DNA of 6,521 nucleotides from Clostridiales bacterium (GTDB lineage: Bacteria; Bacillota_A; Clostridia; Saccharofermentanales; Saccharofermentanaceae), in contig JAILHZ010000155.1 in NCBI GenBank assembly GCA_024695545.1, positions 1-6,521 of the forward strand. Direction: 5' to 3'. Both the position numbers and the translations under genes were made by a program. Below are positions 1 through 6,456 of this stretch, in pieces. The notes under the pieces were generated by a model. The model searched no databases, was not told where the DNA came from, and was given only the letters and a program-made list of their open reading frames with translations. Each line of letters opens with the position of its first letter. The stretch's first letter is position 1.

Positions 1-1487
<1,487 letters not shown>

Positions 1488-1507
1488 AATGTTTTCCTTT
1501 CCGAGTC

Positions 1508-2125
1508 TTAAGGCTTGACTCTTACCAAATTATTAACTACTTCTATCTTTCCGTCAGCGATGAGCTGGATCGCCTTCGGGAGGATCACCTGTTCACATTC
1601 CTTCATGATGCGCTGCTGCAGCGTCTCGGGCGTATCGTCCGGGAGCACGTCCACCGCTTTCTGAAGGATGATCGGGCCTTCGTCATAGTGTTCGTTCACG
1701 AAGTGCACCGTGGCGCCGGAAACTTTGACGCCCTTTTCGAGGACCGCCTGATGCGGTCTGATACCGTACATGCCCTTGCCGCAGAATGCCGGGATCAGGG
1801 CCGGGTGGATATTGATGATGCGGTTTGCATAAGCAGCCACCGTCTTCGGTCCGAGCATCGAGAGGAATCCGGCCAGAACGACCAGATCCACACCCAGCGA
1901 GTCGAGTTCTTTTAGCGTGGCATCGTCGTAAGCATCCCCAAGGACTTTCTTCGAGATGACCGTGCTTCTGATCCCCGCCTTCTTTGCTCTTTCTATGGCA
2001 AAAGCACTGTCATTGCTGGCGATGACTTCCGCGATCTCGACATTCTTGATCTCGCCGCTTGCGATCTTATCGATGATCGCCTGCAGGTTCGTGCCGCCAC
2101 CGCTTACAAATACTGCAATCTTCAC
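1508..2125 (-). CDS. purN: Phosphoribosylglycinamide formyltransferase PurN, GTG start
   Basis: Transfers a formyl group from 10-formyl-THF to GAR, the third step of de novo purine synthesis. The protein is 205 residues, normal for folate-dependent GAR transformylase. It begins MKIAVFVSGGGTNLQAI, the standard phosphate-binding N-terminus. The catalytic Asn-His-Asp triad is recognisable as N105 and H107 in INIHPAL and D148 in HYDEGPI. The start codon is GTG at 2125-2123, supported by AAGGAG at 2138-2133 with a 7-base spacer; no better in-frame start fits the family N-terminus. The gene lies 43 bases after purF and 20 bases before purH on the same strand, so it should be co-transcribed with both. 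It follows purF directly, whereas purM often sits between these two in Firmicutes. Confidence 0.98.
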   Translation of the reverse strand: MKIAVFVSGGGTNLQAIIDKIASGEIKNVEIAEVIASNDSAFAIERAKKAGIRSTVISKKVLGDAYDDATLKELDSLGVDLVVLAGFLSMLGPKTVAAYANRIINIHPALIPAFCGKGMYGIRPHQAVLEKGVKVSGATVHFVNEHYDEGPIILQKAVDVLPDDTPETLQQRIMKECEQVILPKAIQLIADGKIEVVNNLVRVKP

Positions 2126-2132
2126 TAAGCTG

Positions 2133-2138
2133 CTCCTT
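2133..2138 (-). promoter_or_regulatory. Ribosome binding site deciding the purN GTG start
   Basis: The minus strand reads AAGGAG here, 7 bases before the GTG start. It is the only good Shine-Dalgarno in the purF-purN gap and supports GTG over any downstream ATG. Confidence 0.8.
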
Positions 2139-2145
2139 CACTTCC

Positions 2146-2160
2146 GCGCCGGGCTGGCGC
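2146..2160 (-). other. Small hairpin in the purF-purN gap
   Basis: GCGCC and GGCGC form a perfect 5-base-pair stem with a 5-base loop, 8 bases after the purF stop and before the purN ribosome binding site. No T-run follows, so it is not a terminator. It could mark an RNA processing or stability site, but this is inference and the stem is short. Confidence 0.35.
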
Positions 2161-2168
2161 TTTTCAAA

Positions 2169-3593
2169 TCAGATCTTATGCGGAGAATCTTCGCCGCTGT
2201 TGCTCGGAACGCCTGCCGGGAAGATACCGTCGAAGCATGCGGAGCAGTGACCGCAGAGTGCGCCGGCTGTAGAAGCCTTGAGGCCCTCGAGGCTGACATA
2301 GCCGAGAGAATCGGCACCGAGCATATCGCGGATCTCTTCTACACTCATCTTACGTGCAGGAAGCATATCTGCCTCAGAAGCGGATACACCATAGTAGCAC
2401 GGGAACTTAACCGGCGGAGATGCCACGCGGAGATGAACCTCTTTCGCGCCTTCCTCACGCAGGAAGGAGATAATGTGCTTGGTTGTAGTACCTCGAACGA
2501 CAGAGTCGTCGACGATAACGATCTTCTTATCCTTAACAGCTGTTTTCAGCACGGAGAACTTAAGTCTTACCGCCATCTCACGGGCAGCCTGTGTGCCCTC
2601 GATAAAGGTTCTTCCTACGTAACGGTTCTTCAGGAGAGCCTGGCCGTAAGGAATTCCGCTCTCAAATGCGTAGCCGATCGCAGCGGCGATACCGGAGTCC
2701 GGAGCAGCAACTACGAGGTCTGCGTCACAGGGGTTTTCACGGGCCAGAGCGCGGCCGGTCTGAACACGGGACTCATAAACGGAAGTACCGTCAATGAAGC
2801 TGTCCGGTCTTGCCAGATAAACGAACTCGAAGATACAGAGCTTGCCGTTCTTGTGAGCGTCGCACTCAGGTACTGTATAAATGGAAGAATAACCTTCCTC
2901 TGTGATCGTAATGATCTCACCCGGGAGAACGTCACGGATGGTCTCGGCGCCGATGGCGTCAAATGCGCAGTTCTCGGAAGCGAGAAGGTACATGTCGTCT
3001 TTCTTGCCGAGAACGAGCGGACGAAGGCCGAGCGGGTCGCGGACACCGATAATACGGTCTTCGCTCATAAGAAGGATCGCGTATGCGCCCTTGATCTCAC
3101 TCATCATCTTCTGGATCGCGCCCTCAAGGGAATCGGAAGAAACACGGTTTCTTGCAAGAAGTGAAAGCAGGACTTCGAAGTCTGCGGTGGTCTGGAAGAT
3201 CGCACCGATCTCCTTCAGAGAATCACGGAGCTCGTCCGCATTCAGGATCGAACCGTTAATGGAGATCGCCAGTTGTCCGCTGTGGGACTTGATCTGCATC
3301 GGCTGGACAACATCGTATCCGCTCTCGTTCGGAGCCGGAGTTCTGACGTGGCCGATGGCCGCATGTCCGGTCAGTGTGCCGAGGTGCAGGTCGTCAAAAA
3401 CGTCTGCAACGAGGCCGTGGGCCTTATGGCCGAGGAACTGACCGTCGTGGTTGACTACGATACCTGCGGAGGCCTGGCCTCTGTGCTGCAGTGAGAAAAT
3501 ACCGTAGTACGTGAGTTTGGAGATGTCGGGACTGGTCTTCTTCGTATCAAAGATACCGAATACGCCGCATTCTTCCTGGATCTTTCTGCTCAT
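2169..3593 (-). CDS. purF: Amidophosphoribosyltransferase PurF (Fe-S type)
   Basis: Committing step of purine synthesis: PRPP plus glutamine gives 5-phosphoribosylamine. The 474-residue protein has an N-terminal class II glutaminase domain (about 9-245) and a C-terminal phosphoribosyltransferase domain. MSRKIQEE precedes C9, the expected nucleophile after propeptide removal, as in the Bacillus type. R84, N113-G114 and D138 match the known glutamine-site residues. IVIVDDSVVRGTTT at 358-371 is the PRPP loop. C253, C399 and the CGHC pair C447/C450 match the four ligands of the 4Fe-4S cluster of the B. subtilis enzyme. Odd points: the glutamine loop reads RTPAPN (84-89) instead of the usual RY[SP]T-G, and HNGN is replaced by INGS (112-115). 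The ATG at 3593 has GGGGGAG just upstream, overlapping the end of purE, whose stop is 3 bases away; translation is probably coupled. Confidence 0.98.
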   Translation of the reverse strand: MSRKIQEECGVFGIFDTKKTSPDISKLTYYGIFSLQHRGQASAGIVVNHDGQFLGHKAHGLVADVFDDLHLGTLTGHAAIGHVRTPAPNESGYDVVQPMQIKSHSGQLAISINGSILNADELRDSLKEIGAIFQTTADFEVLLSLLARNRVSSDSLEGAIQKMMSEIKGAYAILLMSEDRIIGVRDPLGLRPLVLGKKDDMYLLASENCAFDAIGAETIRDVLPGEIITITEEGYSSIYTVPECDAHKNGKLCIFEFVYLARPDSFIDGTSVYESRVQTGRALARENPCDADLVVAAPDSGIAAAIGYAFESGIPYGQALLKNRYVGRTFIEGTQAAREMAVRLKFSVLKTAVKDKKIVIVDDSVVRGTTTKHIISFLREEGAKEVHLRVASPPVKFPCYYGVSASEADMLPARKMSVEEIRDMLGADSLGYVSLEGLKASTAGALCGHCSACFDGIFPAGVPSNSGEDSPHKI

Positions 3594-3596
3594 ACT

Positions 3597-4100
3597 TTAC
3601 TCCCCCAGATTTGCTATTTTTTCCTGAAGGCGTGCATCGCGCTCCGCAACCGAAGATGCAAGGCCCGCCTTATACTCTACTAACTTCTGGCTAAGCGCCT
3701 CATCACTGAGCGCCAGCATCTGCGCGGCAAGGATCGCTGCATTACTGCCGCCGTCGATGGCGACCGTCGCTACCGGAATTCCCGTCGGCATCTGAACTAC
3801 CGCGTAGAGAGCATCTACACCGTGCAGTGCCCCACCCTTACAGGGAACACCGATGACCGGTAAAACAGTATGGGCAGCAATCACGCCGGCCAGATGAGCC
3901 GCCAGTCCTGCTGCCGCAATAATTACACTATATCCGTCTTCTTTCGCCGAGCTTGCGATTTTTGCTGCAAGATCCGGCGTTCTGTGTGCCGAGCACACCT
4001 TCGCATCAAAGGCGATATCGAATTTCTTCAGGAGCTTGAAACACCCCTCCATAACGGGAAAATCCGAGTCACTGCCCATAACGACAAGAACTTTTGCCAT
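3597..4100 (-). CDS. purE: N5-carboxyaminoimidazole ribonucleotide mutase (AIR carboxylase catalytic subunit) PurE
   Basis: Acts at the carboxylation step giving CAIR. Class I PurE normally rearranges N5-CAIR made by PurK; no purK is visible here. The protein is 167 residues, usual for the family. GSDSD at 9-13 and SAHRTP at 37-42 include the catalytic His (H39). AAHLAG at 67-72, LPVIGVP at 80-86 and the long stretch VQMPTGIPVATVAIDGG with NAAILAAQML follow in the normal order. The SAHRTP and AAHLAG motifs argue for class I rather than the class II enzymes of the Treponema type. The start ATG at 4100-4098 has a strong AGGAGG (4114-4109) with an 8-base spacer. It is the first gene of the pur operon and lies directly behind a recognisable promoter. 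Confidence 0.97.
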   Translation of the reverse strand: MAKVLVVMGSDSDFPVMEGCFKLLKKFDIAFDAKVCSAHRTPDLAAKIASSAKEDGYSVIIAAAGLAAHLAGVIAAHTVLPVIGVPCKGGALHGVDALYAVVQMPTGIPVATVAIDGGSNAAILAAQMLALSDEALSQKLVEYKAGLASSVAERDARLQEKIANLGE

Positions 4101-4108
4101 GCTACTAT

Positions 4109-4114
4109 CCTCCT
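4109..4114 (-). promoter_or_regulatory. purE ribosome binding site
   Basis: A full AGGAGG on the minus strand, 8 bases ahead of the purE ATG, fixes the start. Confidence 0.85.
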
Positions 4115-4129
4115 GAGAAATAAAAAAAG

Positions 4130-4168
4130 AACAGACCTATTATAAAACAAAAAGGGGGTTCACGGACA
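4130..4168 (-). promoter_or_regulatory. Promoter of the purE-purF-purN-purH operon
   Basis: The minus strand has a perfect TATAAT at 4144-4139, giving an expected transcription start near 4132 and a leader of about 32 bases. No good -35 box lies 16-18 bases upstream; the best candidates around 4168-4162 match poorly, which would fit an activated or repressed promoter. The bases after the -10 box, read on the plus strand as AACAGACCTAT (4130-4140), recur exactly at the capA-like promoter. There is no room for a purine riboswitch between the start site and the ribosome binding site. Confidence 0.65.
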
Positions 4169-4181
4169 GAAGATTTTTTTA

Positions 4182-4216
4182 ATTTTTCGGAAAAAGCACT
4201 GACTTTTTCGAACATA
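4182..4216. promoter_or_regulatory. Possible operator: AT-rich inverted repeat upstream of the purE promoter
   Basis: GAAAAAG (4190-4196) and CTTTTTC (4203-4209) form a perfect 7-base inverted repeat with a 6-base centre. Overlapping it are two segments resembling the Bacillus PurBox consensus AWWWCCGAACWWT: 11 of 13 on the minus strand (4194-4182) and 10 of 13 on the plus strand (4204-4216). The position, about 50-85 bases upstream of the expected start, is suitable for a PurR-like regulator. The relative orientation of the two boxes does not match the arrangement I recall for B. subtilis, so the assignment is tentative. Confidence 0.25.
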
Positions 4217-4270
4217 TTATTGCCGCGGCCGCAAACGCTTCTGCCGCAGGCATATTTGCGCTACCACTAC

Positions 4271-4300
4271 CCGCTGACGGTCTCACCGGCGAGTCAGCGG
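4271..4300 (-). repeat. GC-rich inverted repeat just downstream of the capA-like gene
   Basis: CCGCTGAC (4271-4278) and GTCAGCGG (4293-4300) are perfect 8-base complements around a 14-base centre, 6 bases after the stop codon of the minus-strand lipoprotein gene. As RNA this would be a stable hairpin. It lacks a following U-run, so it is at best a weak or factor-assisted terminator, or a 3'-end stabiliser. The rest of 4101-4306 beyond the elements listed shows no gene. Confidence 0.45.
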
Positions 4301-4306
4301 CCGCTC

Positions 4307-5413
4307 TTATTCGTTGTCGTCCGACCAGCGGAGCTTGCCCATGACGCGGTCATACTCGGCCGACCCCTTCTCGTAGGGCTTCGGGCAGTAGTCGTTGCCG
4401 TCCGAGGACGATCTCATGGAAAACGGAATGCACTCCATGCGGTTTCCCACGACTTTTCCGTCCATGACAGAGAAAGTGCACTGGAAAATAGCCGTATCCG
4501 GGTCCGACAGCCAGGGCTGGCCGCCAAAGCAGAAGTTCGACTCACTATAAATAATGTACTTACCGTTGTAAAACTCGACAGGCTGGAGGCGGTGCGGGTG
4601 GGATCCGACATAGATATCCGCACCGTAGTCAATGATGTCGTGCGCCAGGTCGATCGCTGCCTGCTCGGGCTCATACATCCTCTCGACGCCGATATGGCAG
4701 GAGATGATGACGATATCGCAGCCCTTTCCGCGTAGAACATCGATTGCGTTATAGTACAGGGATCTTTCATAGGTGAAGTTAAATCCGGCCATGCCGATCT
4801 TCACGCCCTTGACTTCAAATACATTATAGTAACTGTTGTCGCTCCACACGATGCCCGCTTCCTCCAGGACCTTGCGGGTCTCGAGATGACCCTCCTCGGT
4901 ATAGTCGAGCATGTGGTTGTTTGCGAGGTTACAGCACTCGATACTGGCTTCCTTCAGGACTTCGACGTACTTCGGGTTCATCTTCAGGTAGATCTCACGC
5001 TCCGGACGAAGCGATGTCGACGTCGTCATCGGGCCCTCCAGATTACAGAGCGTCATATCATCATCCTGAAGGTACGGCAGTGCTTTTGAAAAAGGATAAG
5101 AGTAATTGTCACCGACCACGGAACTGAAACAGTAGGACGCGCCGGCATGGTCGCGCTGCTCGCCGAGGGTCGTATCCCCGATAAAGCTGATCTTGACCTC
5201 GGTCGGCGTCGGAACCGGCGTAGGTGTCGGGGTCGGAGTATCTGTAGGAAGCGGAGTCGGCGAAGGCGTCGGGGTATCCGACGGCTGGGCAGCCCATGAA
5301 GACTGGGACGGAGTAAGCGTAGTTTCAGGCTTTTGCGACTTATTACACGAACTTGCGGCAAAAAGCATCGCCGCAATCAGAATCATGGCTAAACCCCTGG
5401 TCTTCCTCTCCAA
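4307..5413 (-). CDS. CapA/PGA_cap-family metallophosphatase-like lipoprotein, TTG start
   Basis: The 368-residue protein resembles the CapA (poly-gamma-glutamate capsule) family, whose calcineurin-like fold carries metal-binding motifs. In order: FIGDTTLG at 77-84, NLEG at 124-127, NLANNHMLDY at 162-171, H240 in ISCHIGVE, GSHPHRLQ at 270-277, and YSESNF at 289-294, where YSLGNF is usual. The N-terminus MERKTRG, a hydrophobic stretch and AASSC at 19-23 suggest a lipoprotein signal with C23 as lipidated residue; Ser at -1 is not ideal. Residues 47-72 form a Thr-Pro-rich linker, probably spanning the cell wall. The TTG at 5413 is chosen because GAGGTGA lies 5 bases upstream, the n-region is positively charged, and starts further upstream fall inside the promoter. 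ATG at 5386 is an alternative with a shorter signal. The actual substrate is unknown and no capB/capC neighbours are seen, so capsule synthesis is not established. Confidence 0.88.
   Translation of the reverse strand: MERKTRGLAMILIAAMLFAASSCNKSQKPETTLTPSQSSWAAQPSDTPTPSPTPLPTDTPTPTPTPVPTPTEVKISFIGDTTLGEQRDHAGASYCFSSVVGDNYSYPFSKALPYLQDDDMTLCNLEGPMTTSTSLRPEREIYLKMNPKYVEVLKEASIECCNLANNHMLDYTEEGHLETRKVLEEAGIVWSDNSYYNVFEVKGVKIGMAGFNFTYERSLYYNAIDVLRGKGCDIVIISCHIGVERMYEPEQAAIDLAHDIIDYGADIYVGSHPHRLQPVEFYNGKYIIYSESNFCFGGQPWLSDPDTAIFQCTFSVMDGKVVGNRMECIPFSMRSSSDGNDYCPKPYEKGSAEYDRVMGKLRWSDDNE
5201..5275 (-). repeat. Thr-Pro-coding low-complexity tract in the capA-like gene
   Basis: This stretch encodes alternating Thr and Pro (residues 47-71), with imperfect short DNA repeats of Pro and Thr codons. 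It is the flexible linker between the lipid anchor and the catalytic domain. Such tracts vary in length between strains by replication slippage. The GVGVGV-type plus-strand reading across it is an artefact. Confidence 0.75.
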
Positions 5414-5418
5414 AACAA

Positions 5419-5425
5419 TCACCTC
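5419..5425 (-). promoter_or_regulatory. Ribosome binding site deciding the capA-like TTG start
   Basis: GAGGTGA on the minus strand, 5 bases ahead of TTG at 5413, is the best Shine-Dalgarno downstream of the promoter. Confidence 0.7.
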
Positions 5426-5449
5426 AAATGAAAATACCTTTTTCAGTTT

Positions 5450-5485
5450 AACAGACCTATATAAAAGAGGAAACACTTTTTTCAA
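5450..5485 (-). promoter_or_regulatory. Promoter of the capA-like gene
   Basis: The minus strand reads TTGAAA (5485-5480), a 16-base spacer, then TATATA (5463-5458), a good housekeeping-type promoter. Expected start is near 5451, leaving a leader of about 40 bases to the TTG codon. The region just after the -10 box is identical over 11 bases to the purE promoter. Confidence 0.6.
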
Positions 5486-5536
5486 ATTAAAACTTGCATT
5501 AATATCTAATAAAGTTTTAAGATACTGGCGTCGTCA

Positions 5537-5600
5537 TTCACAAAATCGAAACAATTTTTTTCACACTTTTTAGCAAATACTACTAGCGCATTTGTGAAAA
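5537..5600. repeat. TTCACA-type half sites in the divergent region
   Basis: TTTTCACA (5558-5565) and TGTGAAAA (5593-5600) are perfect 8-base inverted copies; TTCACAAA (5537-5544) is also an inverted match to TTTGTGAA (5591-5598). Three related half sites in an AT-rich region between two divergent genes could bind a regulator. The spacing is irregular, so chance is possible. Confidence 0.25.
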
Positions 5601-5618
5601 TAAGTGCATAATCATTAT
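5592..5618 (+). promoter_or_regulatory. Weak candidate promoter of the HEAT-repeat gene
   Basis: TTGTGA (5592-5597) is followed after 15 bases by CATTAT (5613-5618); an alternative -10 is CATAAT (5607-5612), which has no good -35. The AT-rich stretch 5540-5640 must carry the promoter for the plus-strand gene, but the exact element is uncertain. Confidence 0.3.
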
Positions 5619-5658
5619 AGAAACTACTTGTAATCTTAAAAGGAAAGGGGCGATCCGG

Positions 5659-6000
5659 ATGGCAAAGATTGATAGACTGACCGAAAAGATCGACAAGCTC
5701 GGCAAAAAGCAAAATCTGGGTGCTCTGTTAAAGATGGCTGATGACCCGGAAGATGAGATCCGTGTAGCGGTAGCTAAGGCAATGGGACAGATTAGCACTT
5801 ATGAATCAGGAATGCATCTGATTCCCCTGTTCCGTGACCCGTCTCCGATGGTAAGAGCCGCAGCTGCAGAGTCTGCCGGCATGATTAATGCGAAACATTG
5901 TGAGGAGTATCTGAAGAAGCTCGCTTTTGCAGACTCTGATCCGAGCGTACGCGCAGTCGCAAGAGAATCTTATGACAAGATGAAGACTCGCGTTGTATAA
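5659..6000 (+). CDS. Small HEAT-repeat protein
   Basis: A 113-residue protein, MAKIDRLTEKIDKLGKKQN followed by about three HEAT-type helical repeats (roughly residues 19-45, 46-76 and 77-108). The repeats show the typical DPxxxVRxAAAxALG pattern: DPEDEIRVAVAKAMGQI, DPSPMVRAAAAESAGMI and DPSVRAVARESYDKM. Such alpha-solenoids usually bind other proteins or act as small scaffolds; no catalytic residues are seen. There is no signal peptide or membrane segment, so it is cytoplasmic. The ATG at 5659 has AAAGGGG ending 8 bases upstream. It is a single-gene unit: a divergent gene lies upstream and a strong terminator follows 22 bases after its stop. HEAT repeats of the PBS-lyase type also occur in phycobilisome enzymes, but nothing else here suggests that. 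Specific role unknown. Confidence 0.88.
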   Translation: MAKIDRLTEKIDKLGKKQNLGALLKMADDPEDEIRVAVAKAMGQISTYESGMHLIPLFRDPSPMVRAAAAESAGMINAKHCEEYLKKLAFADSDPSVRAVARESYDKMKTRVV

Positions 6001-6021
6001 TAATCGATTGATTAAGAAGCG

Positions 6022-6059
6022 TGGGGATCGCTGCAGATAAGCAACGATCCCCATTTTTT
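6022..6059 (+). terminator. Rho-independent terminator after the HEAT-repeat gene
   Basis: TGGGGATCG (6022-6030) and CGATCCCCA (6045-6053) form a perfect 9-base-pair stem with a 14-base loop, followed at once by six T residues (6054-6059). It separates the HEAT gene from the redox genes. Confidence 0.93.
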
Positions 6060-6062
6060 ATG

Positions 6063-6068
6063 TATAAT
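6063..6068 (+). promoter_or_regulatory. -10 box of the FTR-like / thioredoxin unit
   Basis: A perfect TATAAT sits directly behind the terminator, preceded by TG but without the one-base spacer of an extended -10. No good -35 is found 16-18 bases upstream, where the terminator stem lies. The expected start, near 6075, coincides with the beginning of the structured leader. Confidence 0.5.
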
Positions 6069-6077
6069 GGAAGCGGA

Positions 6078-6134
6078 TGCGGGCGCGCGCTTCCCTGCCC
6101 GATTGACCAGGGCATCCGTGAACGGACGCCCGCA
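6078..6134 (+). promoter_or_regulatory. Candidate structured 5' leader (three-way junction) of the FTR-like gene
   Basis: TGCGGGCG (6078-6085) pairs with CGCCCGCA (6127-6134), enclosing two hairpins: TGCCC (6096-6100) with GGGCA (6110-6114), and TCCG (6115-6118) with CGGA (6123-6126) around a TGAA loop. The second hairpin starts right after the first and ends right before the closing strand, so three helices meet with almost no unpaired bases on that side. This resembles a folded leader RNA. It matches no riboswitch class I can recognise, and its biological role is inference. Confidence 0.4.
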
Positions 6135-6153
6135 CAAGTGCTAAGAAGCGAAC

Positions 6154-6176
6154 TGCGGCCGCGCGCCGCAAGGAGG
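6154..6176 (+). promoter_or_regulatory. Hairpin abutting the ribosome binding site of the FTR-like gene
   Basis: TGCGGC (6154-6159) pairs with GCCGCA (6165-6170) around CGCGC, and its last base is the first base of the Shine-Dalgarno AAGGAGG (6170-6176). The ribosome binding site lies 6 bases before the ATG and decides the start at 6183. GCGCGCC (6161-6167) can instead pair with GGCGCGC (6082-6088) in the leader, an alternative that would break both structures. Confidence 0.45.
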
Positions 6177-6182
6177 TACCTT

Positions 6183-6380
6183 ATGAAGATCGAACTGAAT
6201 CCCGACGAGAAAGTCGTCGCCACAATCAAAGAAGGCCTGAAGCAGAAAGGCGGCTACTGCCCCTGCCGGCTCGAGCGCACCGAAGACAACAAATGCATGT
6301 GCAAGGAATTCAGAGACCAGATCGCCGATCCGGACTTTGAAGGATTCTGCCACTGCATGCTATACTATAAAAGAAAGTAA
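6183..6380 (+). CDS. Small ferredoxin-thioredoxin reductase catalytic-subunit-like protein
   Basis: A 65-residue protein with six cysteines in three Cys-x-Cys motifs: CPC at 26-28, CMC at 38-40 and CHC at 56-58. CPC and CHC are the signatures of the catalytic chain of ferredoxin:thioredoxin reductase, where one Cys of each forms the redox disulfide and the other cysteines bind a 4Fe-4S cluster. By analogy C28 and C58 would be the disulfide, and C26, C38, C40 and C56 the cluster ligands. The protein probably moves electrons from ferredoxin to a thioredoxin or other disulfide. Compared with the plant/cyanobacterial chain (CPC-x16-CPC-x8-CHC) the spacing is x9 and x15, so the middle motif is shifted, and the protein is much shorter. 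The start at 6183 is fixed by AAGGAGG. The thioredoxin gene follows 76 bases downstream. The partner FTR variable chain is not seen. Confidence 0.88.
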   Translation: MKIELNPDEKVVATIKEGLKQKGGYCPCRLERTEDNKCMCKEFRDQIADPDFEGFCHCMLYYKRK

Positions 6381-6409
6381 AAGGACAAGTGCTTTTCACA
6401 AGGAAGCAG

Positions 6410-6433
6410 GCGCCGCGACTTCCGAAGCGGCGC
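6410..6433 (+). other. GC-rich hairpin between the FTR-like gene and thioredoxin
   Basis: GCGCCGC (6410-6416) and GCGGCGC (6427-6433) form a perfect 7-base-pair stem with a 10-base loop, followed by ACTTTATT. The T-run is interrupted, so it would terminate only partly if at all. It may adjust the ratio of the two gene products or protect a processed end; this is inference. Confidence 0.45.
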
Positions 6434-6456
6434 ACTTTATTGATTGGAGAAAGAAA

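Noticed and set aside
1956..3164. 402-codon plus-strand open frame over purN and purF
   Set aside because: It spans two real genes and their gap, with no family resemblance; the opposite strand encodes intact PurN and PurF.
4101..4140. Purine riboswitch in front of purE
   Set aside because: Only about 32 bases separate the likely transcription start from purE, too short for an aptamer, and no conserved aptamer core is seen.
4190..4209. Terminator for the capA-like gene
   Set aside because: The 7-base stem is A/T-rich and in the minus direction is followed by A-rich rather than T-rich sequence, so it does not fit a Rho-independent terminator.
5193..5573. Plus-strand frame with a GVGVGVGV repeat
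   Set aside because: It is the antisense reading of the Thr-Pro linker codons of the capA-like gene and runs across that gene's promoter.
6078..6134. tRNA-like cloverleaf in the leader
   Set aside because: The 57-base element has a closing helix, but it is too short, lacks a T-loop sequence and anticodon arm geometry, and has only two inner hairpins.
6021..6380. Longer version of the FTR-like protein starting at 6021
   Set aside because: The upstream start lies in the terminator stem of the previous gene and before the likely transcription start; AAGGAGG at 6170-6176 places the start at 6183.
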